Part shown: in pieces, positions 43,107 through 54,445 of the stretch
How the letters are laid out: every line of letters begins with the position of its first letter
Position numbering within the stretch: position 1 is the first letter of the stretch
Assembly (NCBI GenBank): GCA_026120035.1
Contig: JALRME010000002.1
Span: forward strand, 1,550,001 to 1,614,000
Reading direction: 5' to 3'
From: Coleophoma eucalyptorum
Taxonomy: Eukaryota; Ascomycota; Leotiomycetes; Helotiales; Dermateaceae
DNA length: 64,000 nt
Program-made: the position numbers and the translations under genes
The notes under the pieces: model-generated
The model's input: the letters and a program-made list of their open reading frames with translations, nothing else
What the model was told of the DNA's origin: nothing
Databases searched by the model: none

Positions 43107-45403
43107 ATGGACGAGAAATCCAGCCTTCTTCAACATGATTACTCTTCCTTCAATCCGGTCGAGAAGAGGACCAAACGCAAATATGCGTTTTTTCGCATCA
43201 CGCTCGCGACACTGCTCTTGATGTTCACTGTCTTGGTGACGCTCCCTGCTCTTGCGCGATATAAACATAATATATCGCCCGTTGATGAGAAGACCTATGA
43301 CTATTCAGAGGTTGCACAAGCCATGTCCTGCGCGTGCAAAGTACAAGACTAAAGGGCTCTAGATTTCTGCAAGTGAAAAGCTCGTATGGTATCCATGCTA
43401 TCCAGAGTATGGCTATCCATTCAAATGTGCACGCCTCACCGTGCCAATGGACTACCGCCGTCCACTAAATCAATCACCAAACCATCCCAAAGTTAGCATT
43501 GCTCTGATCATGCTCCCGGGAAACCACACTGGAGCGGAGAAGGTATCAAAATCTCCATTGCTACTGAATCCCGGAGGCCCTGGTGGATCTGGTGTCGCTT
43601 TCCTATTAGCCACGGCCGCAAGGCTCCAGGTAATATTAGGCGATGATCAAGATTATGTCTCATTCGACCCTCGTGGCATTGGAGCCACGACTCCTCGTGC
43701 TGATTGTTTTGCCTTTCCATCTACAGATTCTCTTGATCCTGAGGATGAAAATGTTGCTTTGGGTTTCCTCCACCGCCAGGAATGGTTACTCCAGGGAGTA
43801 GAGATCGGCACGATTAATTCCAGCTCTAAAGCCCTGCAGAAACATGACCTTCGTTCTAGGACCCTTGGAAAATTGTGTCAACAGAAGGATGCTCTCCATG
43901 GAAACGACAGTATTCTCAAGTATGTCAATACGCCAAGTGTTGCAAGAGATATGGTATCGATAATCGATGCTTGGGACGAGTGGACTGATGGATTATATAA
44001 AAAGTCCAATGAGCCGATTCCCCTATATGACCAGACTGATCCATTAGAAACAAGGGGAAAACTTGTTTATTGGGGCTTCAGCTACGGAGTATGTATAGCC
44101 CTTGTGCCTCTCTTCATCAGTTCTAAACTTATCGTAGACCCTCCTCGGCGCAACTTATGCTTCAATGTTCCCAGATCGTGTAGGTCGGATTATCCTGGAT
44201 GGTGTCGTTGACGCAGATCTCTATGTCGCCCCTGTATGGCTCGATAGTATCGAAGATTCGGACACTATTATTGAGAAGTTCTACATGTACTGCCATAAAG
44301 CAGGACCTAAATGTGACTTAGGCAGGAAAGACGATACCGAGCAAGATGTTAAAGACCGCTTCCAGGGCATAATGTCAAACCTAAGGGAGAATCCGATTTC
44401 TCTCATTGATCCGGTGACGAAAGCTATGGCAATGCTACACTACGATAACATTAGGATGCTTCTCTTCGCAAGCATCTATTTCCCAAGTCGGACTTTTCCT
44501 ATGCTCGCCAGTATTTTGAATATCCTACATCAAGGTGATGAGAATCAAATACAAGCAATCTTCCGCGTGGGATCTTTGGACTCGATCATTTGTGGTCAGC
44601 AAGCTCCAGCTTCGTCTTATCCTGGGGATGCGCAAATTGCAATCATGTGCAGCGATAAAAGATACCCAGTAAGTGCTTCGGCAAGCATTTAGCTTGTCCA
44701 TGGCTGATGCACTTTATAGCTTAATGAGACAGTGCCCAATCTTGAGGCTATATTTGAAAAGACTTCAAAAGACTCCAGTTTTGCAGATGTGTGGATGACC
44801 ATAATGGTTGGGTGTGATGGATATGGCATTAAACCAGTAAATCACTATGTCTTTCTCAGTCTCGGTAGGCCGCTGACCACATTACAGAATGATCCTCCTA
44901 TGCGTTGGGACGATCAACCATCTCACAAGCAAAAGCCGATGAAGACTTCCTTTCCACTGCTTTTCATTGGAAATCGCTACGACCCAGTAACTCCCTTAAA
45001 GGCAGCTGTCAAGATGGCTGGGAAATTTGTCGACGCAGGTCTCATTGAGCAGGAAAGCGAAGGCCACTGCAGCATCTCGTCCGTCTCGAAATGCACCATC
45101 AACAAGATTCGTGCATATTTCAAGGACGGTAAGGTACCACCACCACCCACTATTCCGAAGAAAGGTGAGGATTTCCGCAAAGGAGAATGGGATAAATGTG
45201 AGGTCGATGAATGGCCATGGCATCCATTTGAAGCGAGCACGTATATCGCGGAACAAGGCTTAGAGTCTGCTGATGATGCAAAGATACTATCCGCTTGGAA
45301 GGATATGCAGACTGTAGCCAGCAAGTTTACTTTCTGGGGTCAGCCGGATCCGCCTGTCAAGCCCAGAGAGTATTTTGGAAACGTTGTTGGTGGGGGTATC
45401 TAG
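43107..45403 (+). CDS. Membrane-anchored S33/TAP-like alpha/beta-hydrolase peptidase
   Basis: Related to proline-iminopeptidase/tripeptidyl aminopeptidases with a TAP-like C-terminal domain. Exons 43107-43310, 43363-44088, 44138-44668, 44720-44836 and 44888-45403 give 697 residues. Residues ~27-50 form one membrane segment after a basic stretch (type II anchor, or uncleaved signal). Family features are EKLVWYPCY, LTVPMDYRRP, LNPGGPGGSG (oxyanion), YVSFDPRGIG, nucleophile WGFSYGTLLGATY (joined across intron 2), acid GNRYDPVTP, and His EGHCS. Intron 1 (52 nt) has a weak donor GTTGCA but is needed to reach SASEKLVW. Intron 4 (51 nt) is a multiple of three and could be mistaken for coding; removing it restores CDGYGIKPNDPPMRWD. 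Activity on peptides is inferred from family only. Confidence 0.88.
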
Positions 45404-46037
45404 AAAGACTACTACTGTGCTTATGTCGCTAGTGAATAGGCATCGTTAAGAACTTCTCCACTCAATTTCTCCCAGCTATGAAACCATCATGTCTGAGATC
45501 ACTTCATGTGCAAGGCCTTTCAGTCATTCACCTTGATGGCTGGGTAGAGCTGTAAAGGCAGACCCTAGGCAATTCAGAATGGTTCATGAAGTGAGCGTTC
45601 AAGTGGTTTCAACTGTGTATCAATTATATAAGTAAATATGCTGAAAGAAATGGTCATGTGACCACGCGACATGCTGGTAAATAGGTCTTCCGGGCAGTCT
45701 TCACTTTCATTATACATAGTCAATATGTAGCCAATACCACCTCCGTCGATGCCGCCAGAATCATTCAATGCCACGAATTACACAATGAATTGCCATTAGA
45801 GCTCTCAAGAACGAAGAAGAAAAATATGCAGCATCGGAAATGCATCACCTCCAATTCGTCTCGTAAATAAAAGTGGACCAAAGATAGGGGGCGTATTCCA
45901 AAAACACGTGATAGCATATTCTTAGCGCAATTTGGCCAAAAATTGTTCGCCAGCATCAAGAGTTATCGACAGCATCATCATTCGGTTTCTCCATCTCCCC
46001 TCCTTTTCTTAGTTGCATCCACCTTTTCAAATCAAAG
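45404..46037. other. Intergenic region, peptidase 3' end to TUF1 promoter
   Basis: No supported gene. CT-rich patch (TCTCCATCTCCCCTCC) just before the TUF1 start suggests its core promoter or leader. Confidence 0.65.
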
Positions 46038-47483
46038 ATGCCGGCATTTGCACGAACAGTCACCCCTTTCCTGCGGACAGCACGGTCTGCCCTGCAGCAG
46101 GGAAACTCTGTCACTCCTTTCCAAGCTCTCCGTCGCCAGAATGGTGCCGTGGTGTACAATGCCTATCGTACATACGCCGAGGCCTTCTCTAGAGACAAGC
46201 CCCATGTGAACATTGGTATGCTGTGATATATCAAAGCTTACCGAAGCTTTTACTGATGCTTTCTAGGTACAATTGGTCACGTCGATCATGGAAAGGTATT
46301 TCGCAAACTCGGATGAGCTTAGAACCATAGCTAATAGTATATGAATCAGACCACTTTAACCGCAGCTATCACGAAAAGACAGGCCGACAAGGGATTGGCA
46401 AGCTTTTTGGCATACGATTCCATTGACAAGGCACCTGAAGAGCGAAAGCGTGGTATCACCATCTCAACAGCACATGTCGAATACTCAACAGATGCCCGCC
46501 ATTACTCCCACGTCGACTGCCCCGGTCACGCCGATTACATTAAGAACATGATTACTGGAGCCGCAAACATGGACGGAGCTGTTATTGTCGTCGCAGCATC
46601 AGATGGACAAATGCCTCAAACCCGTGAGCATCTTTTGCTCGCTAGACAAGTCGGTGTTCAAAAGATTGTCGTCTTTGTTAACAAGGTCGATGCTCTTGAG
46701 GACCCTGAGATGTTGGAGTTGGTCGAGATGGAGATGCGTGAGTTGTTGAGCAGCTATGGTTTCGACGGTGATGAGACCCCAATTATTCTCGGCTCTGCTC
46801 TCTGCGCTTTGGAGGGACGAAGACCCGAGATTGGAGAGTCCAAGATCGATGAGCTCCTTGCCGCTGTCGATACCTGGATCCCAACACCAGAGCGTGACCT
46901 TGACAAGCCTTTCCTCCTCTCCGTTGAGGCCGTCTTCTCCATCCCTGGACGTGGTACTGTCGCATCCGGAAGAGTTGAGCGTGGTGTTTTGAAGAAGGAT
47001 TCCGAAGTCGAGATTGTCGGCAAGGGAGGCGAAATCATCAAGACCAAGGTTACGGATATTGAGACCTTCAAGAAGTCCTGCGACGAGTCGCGTGCTGGAG
47101 ACAACTCCGGACTCTTGCTCCGTGGTGTCAAGCGTGAGGATATTGAGCGAGGAATGGTTGTCGTCAAGCCAGGAAGTGCCAAGGCTTACAAGAAGTTTTT
47201 GGTCTCCATGTACGTGTTGACTAAGGAAGAAGGAGGACGCCACACTGGATTCCACCAGAACTACAAGCCCCAGATGTTCGTGCGCACTTCTGATGAGGCC
47301 GCTACCATGTGGTGGCCAGAGGGAACTGAGGATCCTCACAGCAAGATGGTCATGCCCGGTGACAATGTCGAGATGTTGTGCGAGGTCCACAAGCCTGTTG
47401 CCTTGGAGACTGGTCAACGATTCAACATCCGTGAGGGTGGACGAACCGTCGCCACTGGACTTGTTACCAGAATCTTGGAATAA
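46038..47483 (+). CDS. TUF1: Mitochondrial translation elongation factor Tu
   Basis: GTPase delivering aminoacyl-tRNA to the mitochondrial ribosome. Exons 46038-46215, 46267-46295, 46350-47483 give 446 residues. The N-terminus is an Arg/Ala-rich import sequence ([18 protein letters not shown]...). The P-loop [12 protein letters not shown] is encoded across three exons, the middle one only 29 nt. Other G motifs: [11 protein letters not shown] (switch I), DCPGHADY (switch II), NKVD and GSAL. Domain 2 and 3 hallmarks such as [13 protein letters not shown] and [14 protein letters not shown] are present. Codon use is strongly biased, as expected for an abundant protein, which also leaves a long open frame on the opposite strand. 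Confidence 0.97.
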
Positions 47484-48014
47484 AGCAGCACTTAGTTCTG
47501 TAAGGGAAAGAAACCATCTGTAAGCTGGAGTGGAAAAAGTGAGAAAGGAAGTCAAGGCGTCAAGCCTTTCCATCTTTCTGGGTCTCTTCGAATGTTGTAC
47601 AACTTTTTAGGCTGGGAGTGGAGTGGCATTTGGGGGTTTGAAATTTCATCACGAAACTGGAGTTACTGAGCCCTTTGATCCTATACATCACCACAACCAC
47701 TTCTATCGTCTGTAATTTACCACCACTATTCCCAGAAGGGCCAATTGTAGATTATATACGAGGATACGTTGCACAAAGCAATACAATACCAACCCCACTT
47801 CAAATATGCACATTAAATCTGTTTGCGTGCTCGTCAATGCTGACACTTTCTATAATCTCGCCGTTTGCATTTCTGTATGCTAGCTATACCCGAGATCAGA
47901 GTGCAATATACTTGTGACCATCTTTCAGTAGGATCACTTATGCTATCTTTTTGTGCGACGCCTTCATAATCTATGAGTTGCCCCGATCAGATGCTTCTCT
48001 CAATCCATCATCAA
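47484..48014. other. Convergent intergenic spacer TUF1 / CAND1
   Basis: 3' regions of both genes; the short open frame at 47675-47917 has no recognisable domain. Confidence 0.7.
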
Positions 48015-51000
48015 TCAAGTTGACTCCTTATTCTCCTGTCGGACCGCTCTCAGTTGAGGCTCAAAATCCTTCTCCACCCATTCCCAGTAATCGCGCCAGA
48101 TCTGGTGTTGAACTCCTTGAGCGCTCGTACCGCTGCTTGCTCCTGGGATTGCCGCATGTAATAGCAGTGTGACACGAAGAGCACCACGAGTAGCTTCGTC
48201 TTGCTTCTCGATTTCTTGCTTTACAGCTGTGTCCTTTAATTTTGTCATTAGTATTGCACGGAAGCAAGGTGCAATACTGTCGAGACGTCTTGCTGTCTCG
48301 TCAGGATCGAGGACGACAAGTTTGGCCAACATCAGATTACATAGTGAACGGATATCGTGTTCGTCTTGCAACCCAGCGATGATGCGATCGAATAGGTCAA
48401 GAACATTGATGCGCGAAAATGCTGTCTCTAGCAGAGAGTAAAGTGTTTCGTAAGCACTCTTTCTGACTTCAAGGCCATCATCAACCTTGTGCTTGAAAGG
48501 GCCCATCATAACTTCGCGAATGTATTCTGGCTTAGTAACAGACTCCTTCATAACCAGTGGCAGAAGCTTATTCAGATGAGGGAGGATGACATCAGGTTTG
48601 TTGTGGGCGGCTGAGTTCAGCGTTGTTAAAGCTAAACGACGGTTCTCAAGTTCAGAATCGTGTAGCATGACACTTAGCATGTCAATCAAGGTTGATTTCA
48701 ACATATTGTCAAATGTCTCGTCACTGTCAGGAAGAGTGTAACGAATTGCTTGAATCACCATCGCTCTGACTGTAGGTGATTTGTCTTCAAGATATGCCTG
48801 CAGAATATCAGTAAGATCTTTATTCTCAAAAGTACGCAATTCATACCTGTAGCTGTGGCATGTAGGCCTTTGGGTCGATGATAGCAAGTCGTCCAATACA
48901 CTCTGCCCCGACCGCCTTGTTGTCTTCAGACTGGGAAGCACTCAGAAGTCTATCCCAGATTGCCTTGGCATAGTTGCTAATATCTGCAGAATTCGTGCCA
49001 GCTTGCTGTAGAATCTCCTTTATTGAGTGAAGCAGAAGGTACTGAGTATTGCCGCCTTTATCCATGATGGTCAGTATCTCTGGCAAATACACTGGAATAT
49101 TTCCAGCGCCAGCACGACCTAATGCTACAGCAGCAGCAAGGGGAACTTTATCAGACTTTGACTCAAATTGCTCAGTGAAGATGGCTGGCTTGAGCGGCGA
49201 CTTTCCGCCAAGACGTAGTCCGGCTTCACCCAGAACAGCCAAGGCCAAGGATTTTCGGGCATCGTCTGAGGTAGGGTTTTGAACCTCGGTCAAGAAGCTG
49301 TCGATAGTCACGCCAACAGAGGATCCACCGTAGACCAATAGAGTACCGATAACTTTTCCAACAACCGAGGGATCACCATTGATGCTAACATCTTTCAGAA
49401 GGCCACCCATCAGTGGTTGGCCCACGCCTGCTTGACCAATATTTGTAACCAGAACTAGAACAGCGTCAAGAACTGAACCACTTAATGAGGCAGTCAAAAG
49501 ACCACAGAGAGCAACGTTAAGCTCCTCTGTTACAACAAGTCCGGCATCATCTAGGACCAAAGCAGCCAGTACCAAAAGTGCAGGACCAAGCAAATGAAGA
49601 TCAGAAGCTGTCAGCAGCGGGTATAGCGCGCTGGTCAAGCCTTTAATTGTCGTCGCATCAAGCGAACTTCTAGCTGCTGGTGAAAGTACCAAATTCTTCA
49701 GTGCGCCAAGACTGGCACCACGAAGGGATCGATTGGCCTTCCGAAGCTGTGCAGATAATTCGATGGATACTTCTCTAATCCACTGAGGCTGGAGTTGATC
49801 TTTGGCGGTAGTCAGTGCTGCAACAGTATCGATAGCTCGAACTGCCGCAAGTCGAGTGGTCTCGTTCTTTAGTCGGTCATTGAGGTTATCAAGCGCGGAA
49901 GTTCGATCAGCTGCAGATAGTAAAGAGTTACCGTCCGTGCTTGCTGTACGTGCTAAGAGAATACCCAGAGCGTGGATTGCTCGCTGGCGGACCTCAACAT
50001 CGGCATCGTTTGCAGTGACTCGATTAACGACAACCTGGTACAGCTTCTGGAATTCCGCACCATGGCTTTGCTCAAATGATCTTGAGCGTGGGGGTGTAAG
50101 TGCCTTGATGAATTGCTCAACTGTGCCAATTGCCTCGCTCGAAATCTTGTAGTACTTGTCATTCACAGCAGCTACAATGGCTGGAATGATCTTTGGAAGG
50201 TGTGGCTGAAGCACGCTTGAAGAATGTGTCTTGCAGATATCACCAATCAACCGCAATGCAGCAATTCGCAGAGTCGTGGCAGTTGCAGAGGTTGCTCCGC
50301 CTACTGTCATTGTCGAGCTCGTTGTGCCTGAGGACGTCTTGATGGCATCAATAATTGGATCAACAAGCTGGGACAAGTACTCAGAGAGACCACCACTTTG
50401 TACTGCGATCATGTCATCAAGTAGGGTGATTAAAGCTTGTTTGGTAGGAATAGAACTACTCTTGAGTAGCTTGTTAGTAACTTTGATGATCGAAGGGCTC
50501 AATCTAGCCAGGTCAGCTTTTGGACCTGTTGCAGGGACTGGCTCCAATATTGGAGAGGTAAGACCAGCAGACAGGGAGAGTAAAGCTTTTGTATCAAAGG
50601 ATGTAGCGGTGCTGCTTTCTCTTCTTCGCTTGCGGCTTGGTGTGACTGGGCTGATATAGTCCGCACCCTCTTCGATAGAAAGATTGACCACGACACCCCC
50701 ACCAGTCTTGCGGACAAGTGATGACAGGGTCGCAATAACCTCTAATCTGACGTTCTCTTCTCGCTCATTGAATCGCTGCACAAGCATAGGAGCTACTTGC
50801 GAGTAAAGAGTACCATCTTCAAGCAAGTCGCCACTACCTCGTGTAGATATGAGTGTGTAAAGTGCTTTTGCAGCACATCGTCTGACTTTCCAACTGGAAT
50901 CATCATCGTCATCGTCAAATCCAGCATCTTGCTCAAAGTCGTCATCGTCACCAAAGTCGTCCATGTCATCGTCATCTGGTTGTGTTCCGCTCATCTCCTC

Positions 51001-52178
51001 ATCGTCATCGTCATCATTATAATTCGGGTCATACTTGAGAAAGAGGAGTGCTGCTGTAATTGAATCCTCGGTATAAGAGCGCATCTCATTGCCACAAGAA
51101 GCTAGAAAGCCCTCAAGAGCTACCAACGCTGATTCACGAACATCGTCGATTTCAGGATCGGGTTCGCCATCTTCGGCAGCATTCTCTCGTTGCTCTTCAA
51201 GCTCTTGCTCACTAAGCGCAGATAAAACAAATGGCGCGAGAGTTTTAAGATACGGGCCAAATCTTGAGGGAATCGATCGAGCCATAGAGCCAAGTATGGT
51301 AATGTATAGACGTCTCTGAACAAGTGTAAGATGAGGGTTCCGAAGACTTTCGATCAACTGAGAGACAAAACCACTGAGAGCTTCGTCTGAAAGGTATATG
51401 GCAAGAATCGATACAGCTACCACGGCTCGCTTCTTGACAACAGAGCTTGCTTTTTCGGTCTCCAGAATAGTGACCAGTAAGTTCTGAAGTGCGTCGACCT
51501 CATTCTGATGCAGCATGGGTCCAAAACATCTGACGACTTCAATGAGTACATCGACAGCTTCAGGGTCAATGTCTTTTGTTCCATCAAGATCAAGCATTCC
51601 AGGCGGAGGTGCTGGTAATTTGACAAGCCGAGTTGACTTGGGAACAACCAACTTTCCTACCAGCCGAGGGATCAGAACCCTACTAATTGCCGAGTACGCC
51701 TCGGAGACTTCTTTGCTTGGAGAAATGCCAGCGACAGGCCTTGGTAGCGTGATGACAACTGATCGAAGAGCCATGGCCGGAATGGAGTTATCGACCGAAT
51801 TCTCAGTGCTAAGATTTGAAAGTTTCTCAATGAGTGGTGCAAGAATGCTGCTGGGTAGTCTCGAGACCAGAGGCTCAAGGCTGGATATAGTTAGCAAGAT
51901 CTATAACTACCTTGATCTAGCTGTTGGACATACCATTTGATAGCTAAATTCTGAACCTCACCATTTTGGTCGTCTAATGTGCTAATGACACCATCTACCG
52001 TTCTCGCAGCAGTGTTGTAGTCGTTGTGAAGAAAATCCGGCTTGCCAATAGTGAGAACTTGAAATAGATCATTTAAGGACATGAATCGGTAATCAGGATC
52101 TGCATCTTGTAGCTTAGGCAGTAGAGCTGCGACCGTCTGGGAGGTAGGTACCGCGGGTATTGAGGAGTTGTTGGACAT
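48015..52178 (-). CDS. CAND1: Cullin-associated NEDD8-dissociated protein 1 (TIP120)
   Basis: HEAT-repeat solenoid that wraps un-neddylated cullin-Rbx1 and exchanges F-box/adaptor modules of SCF ubiquitin ligases. Minus-strand exons 52178-51934, 51880-48847 and 48797-48015 give 1353 residues, slightly longer than animal CAND1. Start ATG at 52178 gives MSNNSSIPAVPTSQ; the upstream in-frame TTG is not needed. Landmarks: DYRFMSLNDLF and GEVQNLAIKCLEPLVSRL (joined across intron 1), LKYDPNYNDDDDDEE followed by a long Asp-rich loop and SSWKVRRCAAKAL, QYLLLHSIKEIL, and the C-terminal TIP20 region LNSAAHNKPDVILPHL and GPFKHKVDDGLEVRKSAYE. Both introns (53 and 49 nt) are family-supported. Confidence 0.96.
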
Positions 52179-52815
52179 CGTGAGAGGTTCGCAGCTTGTC
52201 AATAACAAGTCATTCGGTTGGTATAACTACTGAGAAGTAGAACATTAAACCCTGTCTAAGATAGATGACAAGGAGTCGTGCTAGTTGGCAGAAGGACGCG
52301 GCACGAGAGAGAAGAATCGCTTGGTGGGTAGTAAGTAAGTACGTTGGCTATGATCATGACGGGACGAGGGACGTGAGAAGAACATAAAGCTGAATCATAG
52401 CGAACTTACGAGAAATTCCACGGCCCTACTAGCGAAATATGCAGCCTTTCTTTCAGTATTGTGGGTAAAAGATTGAGGAAGAGAGGTTTGGAACGTTAAG
52501 CTTCGACCTCGATACAGTGTCGAGCTTGAGACGATGATGCCTGGTGGGGCAGTATGCCTTGAATTTGAGGCGTCAACTAAGCTTTGCTACACTAAACCAT
52601 TTAGGAATAGCTCTGTTGAAGCTTGAGCTCCCAGGATAACCAGGTTAATAAACCGTCATCGGCACAGTTCCCCGATCTCTCCCAGCCACTTCTTCTTCAT
52701 CTTGTACGATCAATTGAAAAGGTGAGTTCCTTCCACATCCTCCACAGAGTTCTTCTAAGTTTTAGGTCTAATCTTTCTATCTGAACTTCAGTGTTTAGTT
52801 AGTCAATCCCGCACA
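52179..52815. promoter_or_regulatory. Divergent promoter region CAND1 / mitochondrial membrane protein
   Basis: 637 bp. The plus side near 52650-52815 is CT-rich and includes an intron-like GTGAGTTCC...CAG stretch (52720-52794), so the small protein's leader may itself be spliced. Confidence 0.5.
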
Positions 52816-53650
52816 ATGGCATTCTCAAGAGCTGCAGCTTTGCGATCGTGCTTCCGAGCCGCAAGACCTACTGCCGTCCGCCCAACGTCTCAATTGTTGC
52901 GCCAGGTTGCTCGTAGAGGTTATGCAAGTGGAGGGCATGGATCCAGTGCTAGCAGTGATGCTCCATGGTTAGTTGTTTACTCTCATTCTTTTCCGGCTCT
53001 TTTTGTGTATAATCGGCTGATGTTCTCGTTACGTCATGCAGGGCTGCTGGAGCTCTAATTATTACTGTTCCAACATGCTGGTATCTCTACCAGAACGGCC
53101 CAGATACATCATCACACGGCCATGGAGGCCACGGCGACGATCACGCAAAGAAGCATGAAGAGCCCAAGGAGGAGGCCAAGGAGGAGTCTAAGGATGAGCC
53201 TGAGCAGAAACCAGAGGCAACCGAGGAAAAGAAGGATGAGCCAGTAAAGAGCGACAAGTCTGATGACTCTGGAAGCGAAGATGAGAAGTCTACAGACACA
53301 CCCGACACTTCCGATGAGGAGAAGGAGGACAAAAGTGCCCCAGAGTCCAAGGCAACCAAGCAGGGCGAGACTGAGAAGACTGAAGGCGATGAGTCTGAAC
53401 CCAAAGACAAGGTGAGCTGCGAGAAGCCAATTCCACTCTAGCTACTAGCGCTAATTCTGGGCAGCCTGCCGCTTCAAAGCCTGCTGGAAGCGAGAACACA
53501 CAATCTGGAAAGCAAGAGGGTCTTTCCAATGCCGACACCAAGCACTCCACCGATGCCAGTGAGGACTCCGGAAAGAGCACTAAGAGTGAAGGTGACCCAG
53601 ATTCTGCTAAGTCGAAGGGTACGATTGACTCTGAGCGTCCTCAGAAGTAA
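52816..53650 (+). CDS. Small mitochondrial single-pass membrane protein with acidic tail (function unknown)
   Basis: Exons 52816-52967, 53042-53411 and 53465-53650 join to 235 residues. The N-terminus is a clear mitochondrial presequence, Arg/Ala-rich without acids (MAFSRAAALRS...LLRQVARRGYAS), with a likely cleavage near RRGY/AS. One membrane segment follows at about residues 51-66 (AAGALIITVPTCWYLY), its first codon split by intron 1. The remaining ~165 residues are almost wholly K/E/D/S/P (EEPKEEAKEESKDEPEQ), predicted to be disordered. The short His/Gly patch SHGHGGHGDDHAKKH could bind metal. The architecture occurs in many filamentous ascomycetes as an unnamed inner-membrane protein; I cannot assign a role. 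Confidence 0.8.
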
Positions 53651-54445
53651 TCCTAATTAATTCCTTGAAATCCGATGTCAACCGTCAATTTTCATACGCT
53701 ATTGTTCTTGTCGCTTAATCTCCTCTTTAGAGAGGTTGAGCGCAGAGCTGACAGAAGATAAAGTATAGAGTGAGGACAGCAGTGCAATGCAAAGTACTTG
53801 TCCTTAAATATACGACGCCGTGGAGTAGGGACAGGTTTATTCTTTTTTTGTATATATACCATGATGTCACAAAATGGTGAATCAGACCTGTAATCAATCA
53901 AAAGTACGTTCTTGCTCCAAAGCGGATATTCTAGAACTGGGAACCAGGCACGTTTGAAATATGATATTTATCTTCATTGATTGGTGCTCTCAACTGTTTA
54001 CTGCGGACAGCAAATGATAGATTGGATGTCTGCTTCTCAATGAGATGATCTACGGCTGCGAATAAATCCTAACTGCCACAAATACTGACGTAGGTAGGTG
54101 GATGCTTTGGGATTCCTAAGTTATTCAACAGGTTAAAAATGCCCATTCGCTGTCATCTACTTCTTAAAAGCTTAGACTTGGCTGACACCTCATCTACACG
54201 AAGCCATGATTGTGCCTTCCTTTACCATATAACGAGTGTTTGTGCTTCAGCTCCTGCTATATTTCTTCTTCCGGGTTACTTCTGTGTAGTAGACACCAAC
54301 ATCAATCACTGTTATCCATTCAATTACCCAACCACGACCGTAGTACAATTCAATCGCTACTTGTATCATAGGTATTACTTTTCTAATATGTTAAGATACA
54401 GCAAAGCTAACTCTCAAATAGTACTTTTTCAGAATATTCTTATCG
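53651..54445. other. Intergenic region, 0.8 kb
   Basis: 3' region of the mitochondrial protein and promoter/leader of the PLAC8 gene. No other feature seen. Confidence 0.65.

Noticed and set aside
46599..47573. 324-codon open frame on the minus strand opposite mitochondrial EF-Tu
   Set aside because: It mirrors the strongly biased codons of TUF1, where stop codons on the opposite strand are depleted; the translation has no recognisable domain.
53141..53580. Ser/Val/Phe-rich minus-strand frames opposite the mitochondrial acidic-tail protein
   Set aside because: Direct complement of the Glu/Lys/Asp/Ser-rich coding exon; compositional shadow.
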